Assembly: GCA_964016985.1 (NCBI GenBank)
Contig: OZ024835.1
Location: forward strand, 61,282,714-61,346,713
Origin: Anodontia alba
Taxonomy: Eukaryota > Mollusca > Bivalvia > Lucinida > Lucinidae
Reading direction: 5' to 3'
Length of the DNA: 64,000 bases
This document shows positions 37,561 through 48,843 of this stretch, piece by piece. Made by a program: the position numbers and the translations under genes. Every line of letters begins with the position of its first letter. The stretch's first letter is position 1. The notes under the pieces were generated by a model, which did not search any database, had not been told where the DNA came from, and worked only from the letters and a program-made list of their open reading frames with translations.

Positions 37561-38125
37561 TACAGAATGTGGACCTCTACATGACCTTTGTCGACCTTAC
37601 CAAAGCATTTTAACACATTCAGTCGAGAGGGACTTTGGAAAATTATGGCAAAGTTTGGCGGTCCGCCCAAGTTCATTTCAATGGTGCGGCAGTTCCACGA
37701 TGGTATGCTTGCACGGGTCCAAAATGACGGCGAGTCTACTTATCCATTCCCTGTGACAAATAGAGTTAAGCAAGGCTGTGTAGTAGCCTTAACGCTGTTC
37801 AGCAAGTGGGAAAACGCTCCCATGGTGTTCAGAAAAAGCGATACAATGACATCCTCAAAGGCTCTCTTAAAGACTTCACCATACCAACAGAGTCGTGGGA
37901 ACAGACTGCACAGGATCGAGCAAAGTGGCTAGGCCTCATCAGAAAGGGTACTGGTGAAACGAAGCAAACATAATCCGCGAAGCCGAGCAGAAACGTGCTC
38001 AGCAGAAAGCTAAGGCATCATCAACAGGACTTTCTTCCTCAGAGCTCATGTTGATCTGCAACAGGTAGTTTAGAGCTGAGATTGGTCTCTTCAGCCATCT
38101 TAGAACGCATTAACAGTAACACTTC
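37561..38125 (+). pseudogene. Non-LTR retrotransposon fragment, internally deleted
   Basis: VDLYMTFVDLTKAF is RT motif A followed at once by a stop; GLWKIMAKFGGPPKFISMVR and RVKQGCVVALTLFS (motif B) follow. The sequence then jumps to KKRYNDILKGSLKDF and TESWEQTAQDRAKW, so the YADD region is deleted. The end has ICNR, FRAEIGLFSHLRTH, a C-terminal C2H2-like finger with a stop. Different family from 8311-9250. Confidence 0.82.
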
Positions 38126-38515
38126 ACGCATTTGATTAAGAGTGGTCATTGTCAGTAATGACAGACGAACTATCATCATATTATCATCTATGGATCAGAT
38201 AAATAAGTCAGTACTTAATTCCCGTGGTAGACCTCTACCTTTCTATTGTTTACTGACAGTATACTAAGTTTTATTGCACCTAGCCACTTATCAGTGATAA
38301 GACTAATAACCGAGACACATCTTACTTTCATGTCTTTAAGCCTTATACAATGTAATATACTGTAATAACCCTAATTATTCGGCCTGTGCACTCAAAGTGC
38401 CGAACAACACCTGTGCAAAAATAGGGTTCAAACAGCTCCATATTTATGTATAAAATGTCAGATCAGCAGATTTCAAATGTCAGCAATGTTTGAGATTCTA
38501 TAAGCACTTCAACCC
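38126..38515. other. Non-coding
   Basis: Nothing recognised between the non-LTR relic and the TTAA-type MITE. Confidence 0.35.
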
Positions 38516-38762
38516 TTAACCCTTAAAGCGCCAAGAAAAACTGCATCTGAAAAGGTCGTCTGTTTATGTCGTCTGCTGAATATTCTTACAGACTTTTTAA
38601 AAAAATATTTTTGTATATAGGCAAACAGTGTGGACCCTGATCAGACTGCTCCTTTAGGAGCAGTCTGATCTGGGTCCACGCTGTTTGCAAAAATGACTTT
38701 TAAAACCACAAGCAGACGACAAAGCAGACGACAATAGTTGTGACTGGCGCTTTAAGGGTTAA
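38516..38762. mobile_element. piggyBac-like MITE (TTAA), H core
   Basis: TTAA followed by CCCTTAAAGCGCCAAG and inverse GGCGCTTTAAGGG then TTAA. Subterminal GTCGTCTG/CAGACGAC arms. The centre (38621-38688) is an H hairpin with inner stem CAGACTGCTCCTTTAGGAGC. The CCC start after TTAA fits piggyBac termini. Confidence 0.75.
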
Positions 38763-38814
38763 AGCGTTCAGCAAAATTGTAGTAGTCGGCATTGTAAACT
38801 GTATTGTTAGTTTT

Positions 38815-38901
38815 CAGAGAAAATAAGACGATATTTCATGCGAATCGTCTGCCTGGCAGACGATTCACATGAAATATCAAGCCTTACTTTCCCTGGAAAA
38901 T

Positions 38902-38935
<34 letters not shown>
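38815..38935. repeat. M-type hairpin plus poly-A
   Basis: GATATTTCATGCGAATCGTC and its inverse, tip TGCCTGGCA, followed by a run of about 32 A. Confidence 0.7.
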
Positions 38936-38938
<3 letters not shown>

Positions 38939-39209
38939 AAAGTTCTTCAGCTTGTGATTATCGCTTTAATGGTTAATGTCACATCAATAGTATATTAGTC
39001 ATCTAAGGAAAATGTAGAGCTGATTTCATCGTAATTCCGTCTGCCGCAATTGTGATTAGCGCTTTAAGGGTTAAAACCGTATCTTCAGGACTGCATTCAA
39101 ATCTGCAAGTTACTTGCGAGTGTTCTGTCCTGGATCTCTGTTCCTGTTGGCGCTCGTCATTTGGACAGAGATCCAGTTCAAAACGTTTGCTATCAATTTG
39201 TACTTCTTA

Positions 39210-39535
39210 ACGAAGCCCTGGTAGTGAAATATTTCTTATCACATAGTGGCCTAAATTCCCAACATTTAGCATGAAATATCTCGAGATGTAGATGATCTAC
39301 ATGCATGCAAATGCGGTAAGTCAGTTATACCATGGTTCTGCGCATGTACGTGCGATAATGCACTCGCTCACGCTCGTGCATTATCGCATCGTACATGCGC
39401 ACGAACCATGGTATAACTAAGACTTATCACATAGTGGCCTAAATTCCTAACATTTAGCATGAAATATCTCGTGATGTAGATCGCTCGTGCATTATCGCAT
39501 CGTACATGCGCACGAACCATGGTATAACTAAGACA
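39210..39535. repeat. Hairpin with partial direct duplication
   Basis: About 39320-39423 is a palindrome (ATACCATGGTTCTGCGCATG arm). TATCACATAGTGGCCTAAAT and the distal hairpin arm are repeated at 39425-39535. Confidence 0.65.
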
Positions 39536-39766
39536 TAACACCTTCGAAAGGGGTTAAAATGTCCTAATATCTTGGTTAAGCACAATAGTAATGACATGGG
39601 TTTCCGTGGTATTTTCGGGTCAGATTACCCGTATTTTGGAATACTACGGACACGTACGTACCTCGATATCATATGACGGACCGATATATTGGTCTTGTGA
39701 TCTATTGCACAGTCTGGTCTGGGCATTCCCTGTCCGCTTACGGAATCATTAGATCTCTGTACAATA

Positions 39767-40060
39767 TATCACGAAAATATACCTATATAATTTTGACCCC
39801 CTTAAACCCCACTTTTATATAGTAAAACTGGGGTTTACAGGGGTATACATTATTTTTCTTATTTCTGCTCAAAAACATAGATTGTGGGTACTCGTTAGAA
39901 CCGCCTTCGTTAGAACCGCCTCACCGAGGCGGTTCTAACGAGTACCCACAATCTATGTTTTGAGCAGAAATATGAAAAATATCAGAGTTTTTTATCTGAT
40001 AATTTTCCGTTTTTGGAGGTGAAATTTTCAATGTATTTGAATAGGCGTGTTTTCGTAATG
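39767..40060 (-). mobile_element. PalA MITE with duplicated core edge
   Basis: R arm first. The core contains TCGTTAGAACCGCCT twice in a row on one side (about 39891-39922), a small slippage event. Confidence 0.85.
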
Positions 40061-40067
40061 ATATCAT

Positions 40068-40360
40068 CGGCACAATGGCTCAGTGTGTAGAGCGGACGCT
40101 TTTTGACCAGGAGGTTGAGGGTTCGATCCCAGGCCAAGTCATACCAAATACTTTAAACGGTACCAGCTGGTCCCTCGATTGACGCTCAACATTAAGAGAG
40201 TAGAGCTGCATGTAGTAATCATGTCAAGTGTCTGGAGTGCGTATTTAGTGAGGCAGTACTCTAAAAATGAGCATCGAGTTCCCTGCCACTTCCAGACACG
40301 GTCGCGATATGACTGAAATATTGTTGAAAACGACGTAAAGCCTGAATAAAACAAACAAAC
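40068..40360 (+). mobile_element. tRNA-derived SINE, second family
   Basis: Head: ATGGCTCAGTGTGTAGAGCG (A box) and GGGTTCGATCCCAGG (B box). Body ends GAAAACGACGTAAAGCCTGA and an ATAAAACAAACAAAC tail. It abuts the PalA copy. Confidence 0.8.
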
Positions 40361-40453
40361 TGCAAAGTATATCGGTGCAAACACCGATATATTATACAGT
40401 GATTTAATGATTCTGAGCGGGGTCTGATTTGGGCATTCTATTTTAAGCATTTT

Positions 40454-40731
40454 CATCACGAAAACATGCCTATATAATATTGACCCCCTTAAACCCCACT
40501 TTTATATAGTAAAACTGGGGTTTACAGGGATATACATTATTTTTCTTATTTCTGACCAAAAAGATAGATTGTGGGTACTCGTTAGACCGCCTCGTCGAGG
40601 CGGCTCTAACGAGTACCCTCAATCTATGTTTTGACCAGAAGTATGAGAAATATCGGAATTTTCATCTCAAATTTTTCACTTTTTGGTGGTTAAAATGTTC
40701 AGTATATTTGAATAGGCATGTTCTCGTAATG
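40454..40731 (-). mobile_element. PalA MITE
   Basis: Complete copy, R arm first, ends ATGTTCTCGTAATG; one base lost on one side of the core (TCGTTAGACCGCC). Confidence 0.85.
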
Positions 40732-40925
40732 GTTGCACAATTGTGCATCAGTTGCTACTTTATGGAATTTGAAATCTGGTCTGATTATTATGCGAGAACA
40801 GTGAAGGTGCTGATCATCTGGCGTATCCCAACATTCATGACGATGCTTTCTCCAAAAGTCGATGAATTTAGGCCACTGGAAGACCCCGTAAACCGCTGGA
40901 GCAGGTATTTTAGCTCTCGGGTCGG

Positions 40926-41367
40926 GGGGGGGGGGGGGTGTAACTTGGGGTTAATTTTGGTACGAGTGTTCGAGCCGGTATTTCAAAACCTACCTCAATC
41001 ATATACCTGGCCTTTGAAAAAATGGACCCATTCATATACTAGATCGTCTGAAATGTTGACCCATTCATATACTGCCCTTTGATTTTTGTACCCATTTAGT
41101 GCTGGTAGATAGACAAATATAGCAGTCTATTCATTGAATACCAAGAGAACAAGTAGCCTCGAAAAATCTCTGAACGAAAAATATGTGCATGTACCGGGAT
41201 ACATCAGAAAAGTAGGGCCTTTCATATACTATTCGAGAAAAATGGGGCCAATCATATACTTTTTGCTGGAAAAAAGGAGCCAATCATATACTTGGCAGCG
41301 CTGAAAAAGGGGGCTATTCGGCACGCACATCCATACTATGCCATATATAGGAAGTTACCCCCACGAG
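40926..41367 (-). repeat. Dispersed repeat, inverse of 36311-36715
   Basis: Poly-G start, TTCATATACTAGATCGTCTG and CCAATCATATACTTTTTGCT lines, ending CCATATATAGGAAGTTACCC and CCACGAG. Confidence 0.7.
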
Positions 41368-41629
41368 TTTTAGCTATTTACACTAGATTCGTGTTCGCGT
41401 CGTGTCAATTAACCCTTTCTTAAATTAGAATTCAGGTTTAGGGAAAAGCTTTCTATCAGCATATGCGAAACGAACGTATTCATGTCCTGCGCATGCGCAA
41501 AGTCTTACCAGAGCTCTTGATAGATTCTTCAGTGTCTTTCTGCAGGCGGGCAGCAAATGTCAAAGCTCCCGAAAAGTTTGTTTTTTTTTCAGCTAAAAAG
41601 TATTGATCACTATGAAAACATGCGTGTAT

Positions 41630-41700
41630 GTTGTGGCTACTCATGAGAAGCGTCTCGTCGAGGCGCTTCTCATCCGTACCCACACCATATGTTTAAGTGA
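41630..41700. repeat. Free hairpin with PalA-like core
   Basis: TATGTTGTGGCTACTCATGA and AGCGTCTCGTCGAGGCGCT with inverse GTACCCACACCATATG. It has the PalA/pogo core layout without PalA termini. Confidence 0.65.
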
Positions 41701-41800
41701 AGAGAAAGTATTTTTCTGTTACCCCTCTTATCTGGAGTCATGATTGCGTTACTGCTCATATGAGCCGGGGCACAGCACTTACCACAAGACCATGCGTGCG

Positions 41801-41953
41801 CCCAGCGAAACCTCAGATCAGCCTGCGCATGCGCGCAGTCTAATCAGTCTTCGCAGGTCCTTCTGTGAGTAGCCAAAGCGTTCTCAGGCGGACAGCGAAA
41901 TCTCTGATCTGTCTAAGTCGAGGCGTAGGCTGATCTAAGTCTTCGCTGGGCGC
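41801..41953. repeat. Two H-type hairpins in tandem
   Basis: 41801-41856 and 41889-41953, with GCCCAGCGAAACCTCAGATC and GGACAGCGAAATCTCTGATC arms; both imperfect. Confidence 0.6.
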
Positions 41954-42194
41954 AAATGCAATCTTGTAGGCAATGCTGTGTCCCGGCTCAAATGTCTTTC
42001 TGAAATAACAAAAAGAGAAATATAGTCACCTGGCTATCCCTACTCCGCTGACCTAGAGGTAGGAATTTGTATATAAAACGTATACATTTTCCATTCACGT
42101 GTTTATGTATTACTGTACATCCGTTGAAATTATAAACAAAAGTTACTCAAGCAAACACTTATAAACCTGAAATTTACACTCTATGGGCAAATTC

Positions 42195-42345
42195 AATGGA
42201 TGACGAATTGATGATATTTTTTCTGTTTTTCCCAGAAGACATGCTTTGACATTTCATGCAAATTGTCTCGAGGAGCTTTTTAGGAGACAATATGCATGAA
42301 ACGTAAAAGCCTATTTTCTGGGAAAAATAACAAAAAAGTATATCA
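42195..42345. repeat. M-type hairpin
   Basis: TTTCCCAGAAGACATGCTTT arm, CATTTCATGCAAATTGTC, inverse GACAATATGCATGAAACG. Confidence 0.6.
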
Positions 42346-42494
42346 AAATGACGTCAGCTGAAATGTTTACCCAGCAAAACAAAAACTATGCACTAAACCA
42401 GAAGGATTTTGTGTAATAAAATCTGTAATGGTTGCCTATGTATTATGCACATATACTCAAGCGAAACTGTACGTGTCATTTGAGCCGGAGTACA

Positions 42495-42740
42495 CATCAT
42501 GAAAACATGCCTATATAATTTTGACCCCCCTTAAACCCAACTTTTATATAGTAAAACTGGGGTTCACAGGGGTATACATTTATTTTTGCTATAAAAACAT
42601 CGTCGAGACGGTTCTAACGAGTACCCACAACCATGTTTTGAGCAGAAATATGAAAAAATATCAGAATTTTTTATCTGAAAATTTTCATTTTTTTGGTGGT
42701 AAAATTTTCAGTATATTTGAATAGGTTTGTTTTCGTAATG
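42495..42740 (-). mobile_element. PalA MITE, part of core deleted
   Basis: R arm, then AAAAACATCGTCGAGACGGT: one arm of the core is largely missing; L arm and terminus are present. Confidence 0.82.
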
Positions 42741-42750
42741 CGAATTTCCT

Positions 42751-42922
42751 ACGTCCAGCGTATGCTCAGGTCAGCCTGCGCATCTACATAGCCTGAGCAG
42801 TGTCTTCTCCCACCGCCTAAAGACACTTTGGATTCTTCGCTACCCATAGGATGCCCTGCGAAGACTCAGATCAGACTGTGTGGATGCGCAGGTTGATCAA
42901 AGTCTTTGCTGGACGCACATGC
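42751..42922. repeat. Two H-type hairpins
   Basis: About 42751-42815 and 42855-42922, the second with ATGCCCTGCGAAGACTCAG and AAGTCTTTGCTGG arms; decayed. Confidence 0.5.
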
Positions 42923-43378
42923 AATCTTGTAGGAAATGCTGTACCCGGCTCATTTTATAATCGTTGTAAATATATAGGGTACAGGGAACTAATTATTTTC
43001 ACTTAGAGCTCCATTGTAAGTTCACCCCGAGTTCTTTTTAATGTATGGCTGGGCTTCCAAATTTTGTTTCAATTCAAAGACCAGGCTTAGCGCAGCAAAA
43101 TAAATAAGGAAAATACCACTGCCACCAGTACGTTCTAGGACGTTTGGGAGGCTGAATGTAGCAACCCCTCATTTGGCAGATATCATAATTTGAAATTTTG
43201 AAATTTCACCCCTTCTTTCTTTGGCTCCAGCAAACACAATCAGAAACATTCGTTTCTTAAAACAAATCAGGAAATTACACGCTAACACTTTTCCTTCAAA
43301 TTGAAATAATAAATTTTAATTCATCTTTATTATTAACTAATCACAGGCCGCCTTACAGAAAAAAAACTACCCCGGGAT
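42923..43378. other. Non-coding
   Basis: Nothing recognised. Confidence 0.35.
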
Positions 43379-45690
43379 TTTTAGCTCACCTGAGCTCTGC
43401 TCAGGATGAGCTATTGTGATCACTTTTCGTCCGTCGTCCGTCCGTCCGTGCGTCCGTCCGTCCGTCCGTGCGTTCGTCCGTTAACATTTTCAAACGACTT
43501 CTCCTCTGAAACCGCTGAGCCAATTTTGCTCAAATTTCATATGGAGCCTCCTTAGGGGCTAAATTGCTAAATTGCTAAAATGGTCGCGGTCCGTTGACCA
43601 AGATGGCCGCCACGCCCATATATGGTAAAAACCTTTAAAAATCTTCTTCTCCAGAACAGAGAATGCCTTGGGGCTGAACCTTTGCAGGAATCATCGGGGA
43701 CGGGAGGTCTACCAAAATCGCTAAAAGAATTGCCCTACGTTGACGTTTGACCTTTTTACGGCAAGGTCAAGTTTGCTTCCCTGTGCATTTGTATGGGAAA
43801 AACCTTTAAAAATCTTCTTCTCCAAAACCGAGCATGCCTTATGGCTGAATCTTTGCATATATCTTTGGGAACAGGAGAGCTACCAAAATTGCTAAAATAA
43901 TGGTCGTACATTGACATTTGACCTTTTTACGGTAAGGTCAATTTTGCATCCTTATGCATTTGTATGGGAAAAATGTTCAGAATTTCAAACAACTTCTCCT
44001 CTGGAGTCTCTGGGCCAATTTTGCTCAAATTTCATGTGGAGCCTCCTTAGGGTGGGGGAACGAAAAATTGCTAAAATGGTTGCAGTCCGTTGACCAAGAT
44101 GGCCGCCACGTTCATATATGGTAAAAACCTTTAAAAATCTTCTCCTTTAGAACCGAGAATGCCTTTGGGCTGAACCTTCGCAGGAATCATCGGGGACGGC
44201 AGGTCTACCAACATTGCTAAAAGAATTGTCGTACGTTGACGTTTGACCTTTTTACGGCAAGGTCAAGTTTGCTTCCCTGTGCATTTGTATGGGAAAAACC
44301 TTTAAAAATCTTCTGCTCTAAAACCGAGCATGCCTTATGGCTGAATCTTTGCATATATCTTCGGGAACAGGAGGCCTACCAAAATTGCTAAAATAATGGT
44401 CGTACATTGACATTTGATCTTTTTACGTTAAGGTCAATTTTGCATCCTTATGCATTTGTTTTGGAAAAATGTTCAGAATTTCAAACAACTTCTCCTCTGG
44501 AGCCTTTGGGCCAATTTTGCTCACATTTCATATGGAGCCTCCTTAGGTAGGGGGAACAAAAGAATGCTAAAATGGTCATGGTTCGTTGACCAAGATGGCC
44601 GCCATGCCCATATATGGTAAAAACCTTTATAAATCTTCTTCTCTAGAACCGAGGATGCTTTGGGGCTGAATGTTTGCATAAATCATCGGGGACAGGGGGT
44701 CTACCAAAGTTGCTAAAATAGTGGTCATACATTGACATTTGACCTTTTTACGGCAAGGTCAAGTTGCTTCCTTATGCATTTGATTGGGAAAAACATTTAA
44801 AAATCTTATTCTGCAAAACCGAGGATGGCTTGTGGCTGAATCTTTGCATATATCATCTGGAACGGGCGGTCTACCAAGGTTGCTAAAATAATTTAACCTT
44901 TTTACGGCGAGGTCAAGTTTGCTTCTGTATGCATTTGTATGGGCCCCATACATTTGTATGGAAAAAATGTTGATAATTTCAAATAGCTTTTCCCATGAAG
45001 CCTCCGGGCCAGTGTTGCTCAAATTTCATGCGGAGCCTCCGTGGGCAGGAGAATGAAAGATTGCTAAAATGGGTATGGTCCATTGATCAAAGTGGCTGCC
45101 ATGCCCATATATGGTAAAAACCTTTAAAAATCTTCTTCTCCATAACCAAATAAGCCCTGGGTCCTAATCTTTGCACAAATTACGGGGGACAGGAGATCTA
45201 CCAATTTGCTCAAATGATGGTTCTATGTTGACATTTGACCTTTTTACCTCCAAGGTCAAATTTGCTTCCCTATTTGTGTGGGCCATATACATTTATATTG
45301 AAAGTATCGAAGTGACTTGTAGATCAACAGTAGTTAAAATTATTCTGATTGGAAATCTAAGATTGCCATCATCTGGTTTATATTTATAATATGTCCCTGC
45401 CACTGTGCTGTTTACATGTATAAAATCACGATTCTTCAGAAACCACTTAGCCAATTTCCACCAAATTTCACATTGATCCTTCTGTTGAAATGTGATTGAT
45501 AGTTTATTCAAATGATCATGCTCCATTAACTGTCAGGCCCATATATTCTTCTTCAAAACTAAGAACTGCTCAAATGATGATATTTTCATTAGTTGCGATG
45601 ATAGGATTGGAAAAATGTTGCATAACATCTGCATGTCTGCAATGGCTATGTCACTCAGGTGAGCGAATCGTGGCCCGTGGGCCTCTTGTT
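43379..45690 (+). mobile_element. 2.3-kb non-autonomous element with about 495-bp tandem units
   Basis: Starts TTTTAGCTCACCTGAGC and ends CACTCAGGTGAGCGA, then a GGCCCGTGGGCC hairpin and TCTTGTT. Near the start is a (CCGT)n tract. Internal landmark AACTTCTCCTCTG recurs at about 43496, 43988 and 44486 and in decayed form near 44983. Each unit has GACCAAGATGGCCGCCA and GACCTTTTTACGGCAAGGTC. Both ends share an inverted GCTCACCTGAG motif. The 3' hairpin followed by a short T-rich end could suit a Helitron-related element; unproven. Confidence 0.75.
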
Positions 45691-45731
45691 ATTTATTTAT
45701 TTACTTATTTTATTTATTCCGCCTTCTCTCG

Positions 45732-45732
<1 letters not shown>

Positions 45733-45807
<75 letters not shown>
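45733..45807. repeat. (TG)n microsatellite
   Basis: About 37 uninterrupted TG units. Confidence 0.97.
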
Positions 45808-45809
<2 letters not shown>

Positions 45810-46695
45810 TTTCCGCTGGTTTCTACAAGGGTGGGGGGATGGGGGGGTTGGTGGGGGACAACATTTCTTTTGCTTTCCTGCACACCAAGTTCCATAATGA
45901 AACAGTTTATGATAAAACAAAAGAAGGAAGGAAATCCTTTCCTTTCAGAGTAAATCCCTTTCCATAAACAATTCTCCATTCCTCTTTTTCCCTTTGCAAA
46001 CAGGGCAGATCCAGATCAACTGTTCTGGTTTTGCATTGTTTGCCTTTTAATATGTGAATTTACAGCAACAATCCAGATCAACAATTTGATTGGCTGAAAA
46101 TTAGAAGTGGACGTGGCATCTGAATTTATTTAGCATGACAAGGGTCTGTAAGGAAAGAATTTTTGCAGGGAGGCAAAACCTTTCCTTCAAAGTCTTTCAG
46201 TTTGATTTCCTCCACAACAGGAATATATATTTTTTTCATCATATATATAAGTAAATTATATTGTGTGCAAATATCGGAAAAGAGATATAACTCGTAAAAT
46301 CGCAAGAAAAGGTTATCTTTCTTGCAAACGACACATCTTCATATCACGTTTTGTGAAGTTTGTTGATTTAACTTAAGATTTTGAGGGGAATGGATTCACG
46401 TTCAGGGGAGTCAAATTTCGAAATATTATCTACCTTACCTCGGGAGCAAATTCATTTCTTTTAGAGTAGACCCGTTCTCAAAAGGAACTTGTGCAAGCCC
46501 AACTGGCCAAAGAAAATATTGATGAATACTAATTGAGAAATATATACGAGTTGACCAAAATGAGAGCGAAATTTACTTAAGTACGAATTGAACGAGTTGA
46601 CCAAAATGAGAGCGAAATTGACTAAAGTACGTTCCGAAACCAAAACGGACGACACAGACGTTTTTGCAGAATTGGCAGAAAACCTACCAAGTGTA

Positions 46696-46881
46696 TTGAC
46701 CCGTTAAGCGCAAATCACAGCTAAAGCAGACAACAATTCTGATTTTTTTTATTATTATTATTTTTATAAGTCAACAAGTCTTGACATTTCATGTGAATCG
46801 TCTGACAAGACTTATTTTCTCTGAAAAAAAAATAAATAAAAATTTTAGAATGTTGTTTTTGCTTGGCGTTTCAAGGGTTAA
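46696..46881. mobile_element. piggyBac-like MITE (TTAA), M core
   Basis: TTGACCCGTTAAGCGC and inverse GGCGTTTCAAGGGTTAA ends; the centre has TTGACATTTCATGTGAATCG, the M hairpin core, instead of the H core seen in 38516-38762. Confidence 0.65.
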
Positions 46882-47002
46882 GTCCTCTTGACGTCTCTGT
46901 CAAAAAAAAAAAAAAAAAAAAAAAATCTGTCATGCTGTGACAATGTCTAGATGAGGATTGGAAACGGGTGGTCTTTATAGTGCCACCGCCGCCTTACTGT
47001 AG

Positions 47003-47181
47003 ACTTACTCCAGTCTAAAGTGACTAAATATCTTATTCCTATAATCCTGTTTAAAATCCACCAAAATAATATCATGACTATAAAGGCTGTTCACTAGTGA
47101 CCAGCCTTTATAGTCATGATATTATTTTGATTTTACTTTAGGTGGGTATCAAACAAGATTATAAGAAAAAGATATTTAGTT
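47003..47181. mobile_element. Foldback MITE T
   Basis: Arms ACTCCAGTCTAAAGTGACTA, AAAATAATATCATGACTATA and inverse around TTCACTAGTGA. A second copy is at 62033-62226. Confidence 0.7.
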
Positions 47182-47676
47182 ATAACCTGCCTCTTTCTTC
47201 TAATGACGAATGCATAAAAATATGGGTACTACTGTCCTTTTGACATAAATCGGAAAGACTTTTTTTTTTTTTTTTTTTTTTTTTTGCTTGGTATTTTATT
47301 TTAAAATGAAATAGTTTGTTCTGATTGACCATATCTTATCAGAAACCATTGTTTTTTCTATTTCTTGGTTTCGTTCTCAAATACTTACCATAGAATCAAA
47401 TTTATGCCCAAAAATTGATCTGACCTGTGTAATTTCTGTAGTATAGTGATTTTTTTTTTTTTTTTTTTTTTTGAATTTTTTGTCTAAGATTTTTTTACCA
47501 GTTTTCTTTGCTGAATTTAAATTATTGATGTTTCACAACAATGATATTGTGAAAATTTCAGAAAAAAATGAACAAGCGGAACTTGTTGAAAATCTGCCTC
47601 CAAGTTAGCTACCCTACAGATTTCTGCATAATTTGCAATCAATTTTTTCTATGAGAAAAAGTGAAATTATTTGATT

Positions 47677-47680
<4 letters not shown>

Positions 47681-47758
<78 letters not shown>
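47681..47758. repeat. (CA)n microsatellite
   Basis: About 39 uninterrupted CA units. Confidence 0.97.
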
Positions 47759-47761
<3 letters not shown>

Positions 47762-48366
47762 CAACAACAACAACAACAAAACAATGACTAGACTACAACT
47801 TTTTATGCAAAGGTAGTTACGACAAATGGTTTTACATTTAATCGTGACAAAAGTTTAAAAAGTTTGCAAATTCACTTCTGTGTAAAGCACAAAATAAATA
47901 CGTCTTTCTGAAAGATGTCGAAAACACAGTAGTTCAAATTATAGACATAATATGGTAAGAGGAAAAGCTGTCCTAATATCGGGTAGATATGCTCCCTACC
48001 AAATGATCAACTTTTAGTCATGCTCGAACAATGACGACCAAACTGGGGTATGTTCGGTCAGATCAGAATCTATGCTTGCCCGCCAATATATATTCTACAA
48101 ACAGACAATGAAGGACCTAGGCTTTCACTGTCCCCACACAGTGCAACCTTTTTTAAAATAACCACATCTGGGAAGTAACAAAACTAGCAGTGGTAAAGAG
48201 GTGGCTGTCGTTGAAAGGTTCAACATATGGGCCTCGTAAAGCGAAAAGGTACCATCGACCATGTCCTTATTCCGATCAACGAATAAGTGCGTTTGCGCAA
48301 GGTATCATCTGCGCCTTTGCTCTTAATTTATTAATTCTGGGCATTCTGTATCCAATGATTCTGTTA

Positions 48367-48432
48367 TCGGACAGTGAAGGCCCTGATCAGACTGCGCGGA
48401 TGCGCAGGCTGATCTGGGCCTTCGCTGTCCGC
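48367..48432. repeat. H-type hairpin, outer stem type II
   Basis: CGGACAGTGAAGGCCCTGAT and GGGCCTTCGCTGTCCG around CAGACTGCGCGGATGCGCAG. Confidence 0.78.
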
Positions 48433-48843
48433 AAATGGTCGATTGATTGTGTTGGGGTTTAACGACACGTCAACCCTTGTGGATCATTTTGTGTCGTCTC
48501 CCAGAGAAAGGGAGAAAATACAGACAACCCTCTTTATACCGACACTCGATACAACGACAAAATGCGTTATACTGACAATTTTACTCTCACGAAACCTTCG
48601 CTTAAGAGGTAACAATTAGTTACAAATTATGCATGAATATTGTATTTAATACATTAAAGAATCATATGTTTTGGATATTTGTTGGAATCGCCTCAGTGAG
48701 GCGATTCTAACAAATATCCAAAACATATGTTCTATCAAAACAAGAACTTTTTTTACATATCAATCTGCTCATTAAGTATTCTGTACAACAGCAAATTTGT
48801 TTTAATGGCAACGTCTTTGAGAACAAATGCTGTCGTTGTAACG

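Larger units (their letters stand above)
45691..48366. other. Intergenic, simple repeats and small MITEs
   Basis: (TG)n 45733-45807, TTAA-type MITE 46696-46881, foldback T 47003-47181, poly-T tracts near 47262 and 47450, (CA)n 47681-47758. 46470-46640 has two near copies of GAGTTGACCAAAATGAGAGC. No gene. Confidence 0.6.

Noticed and set aside
45496..45979. Cys-Val and His-Thr repeat proteins
   Set aside because: Translation of the (TG)n microsatellite on both strands.
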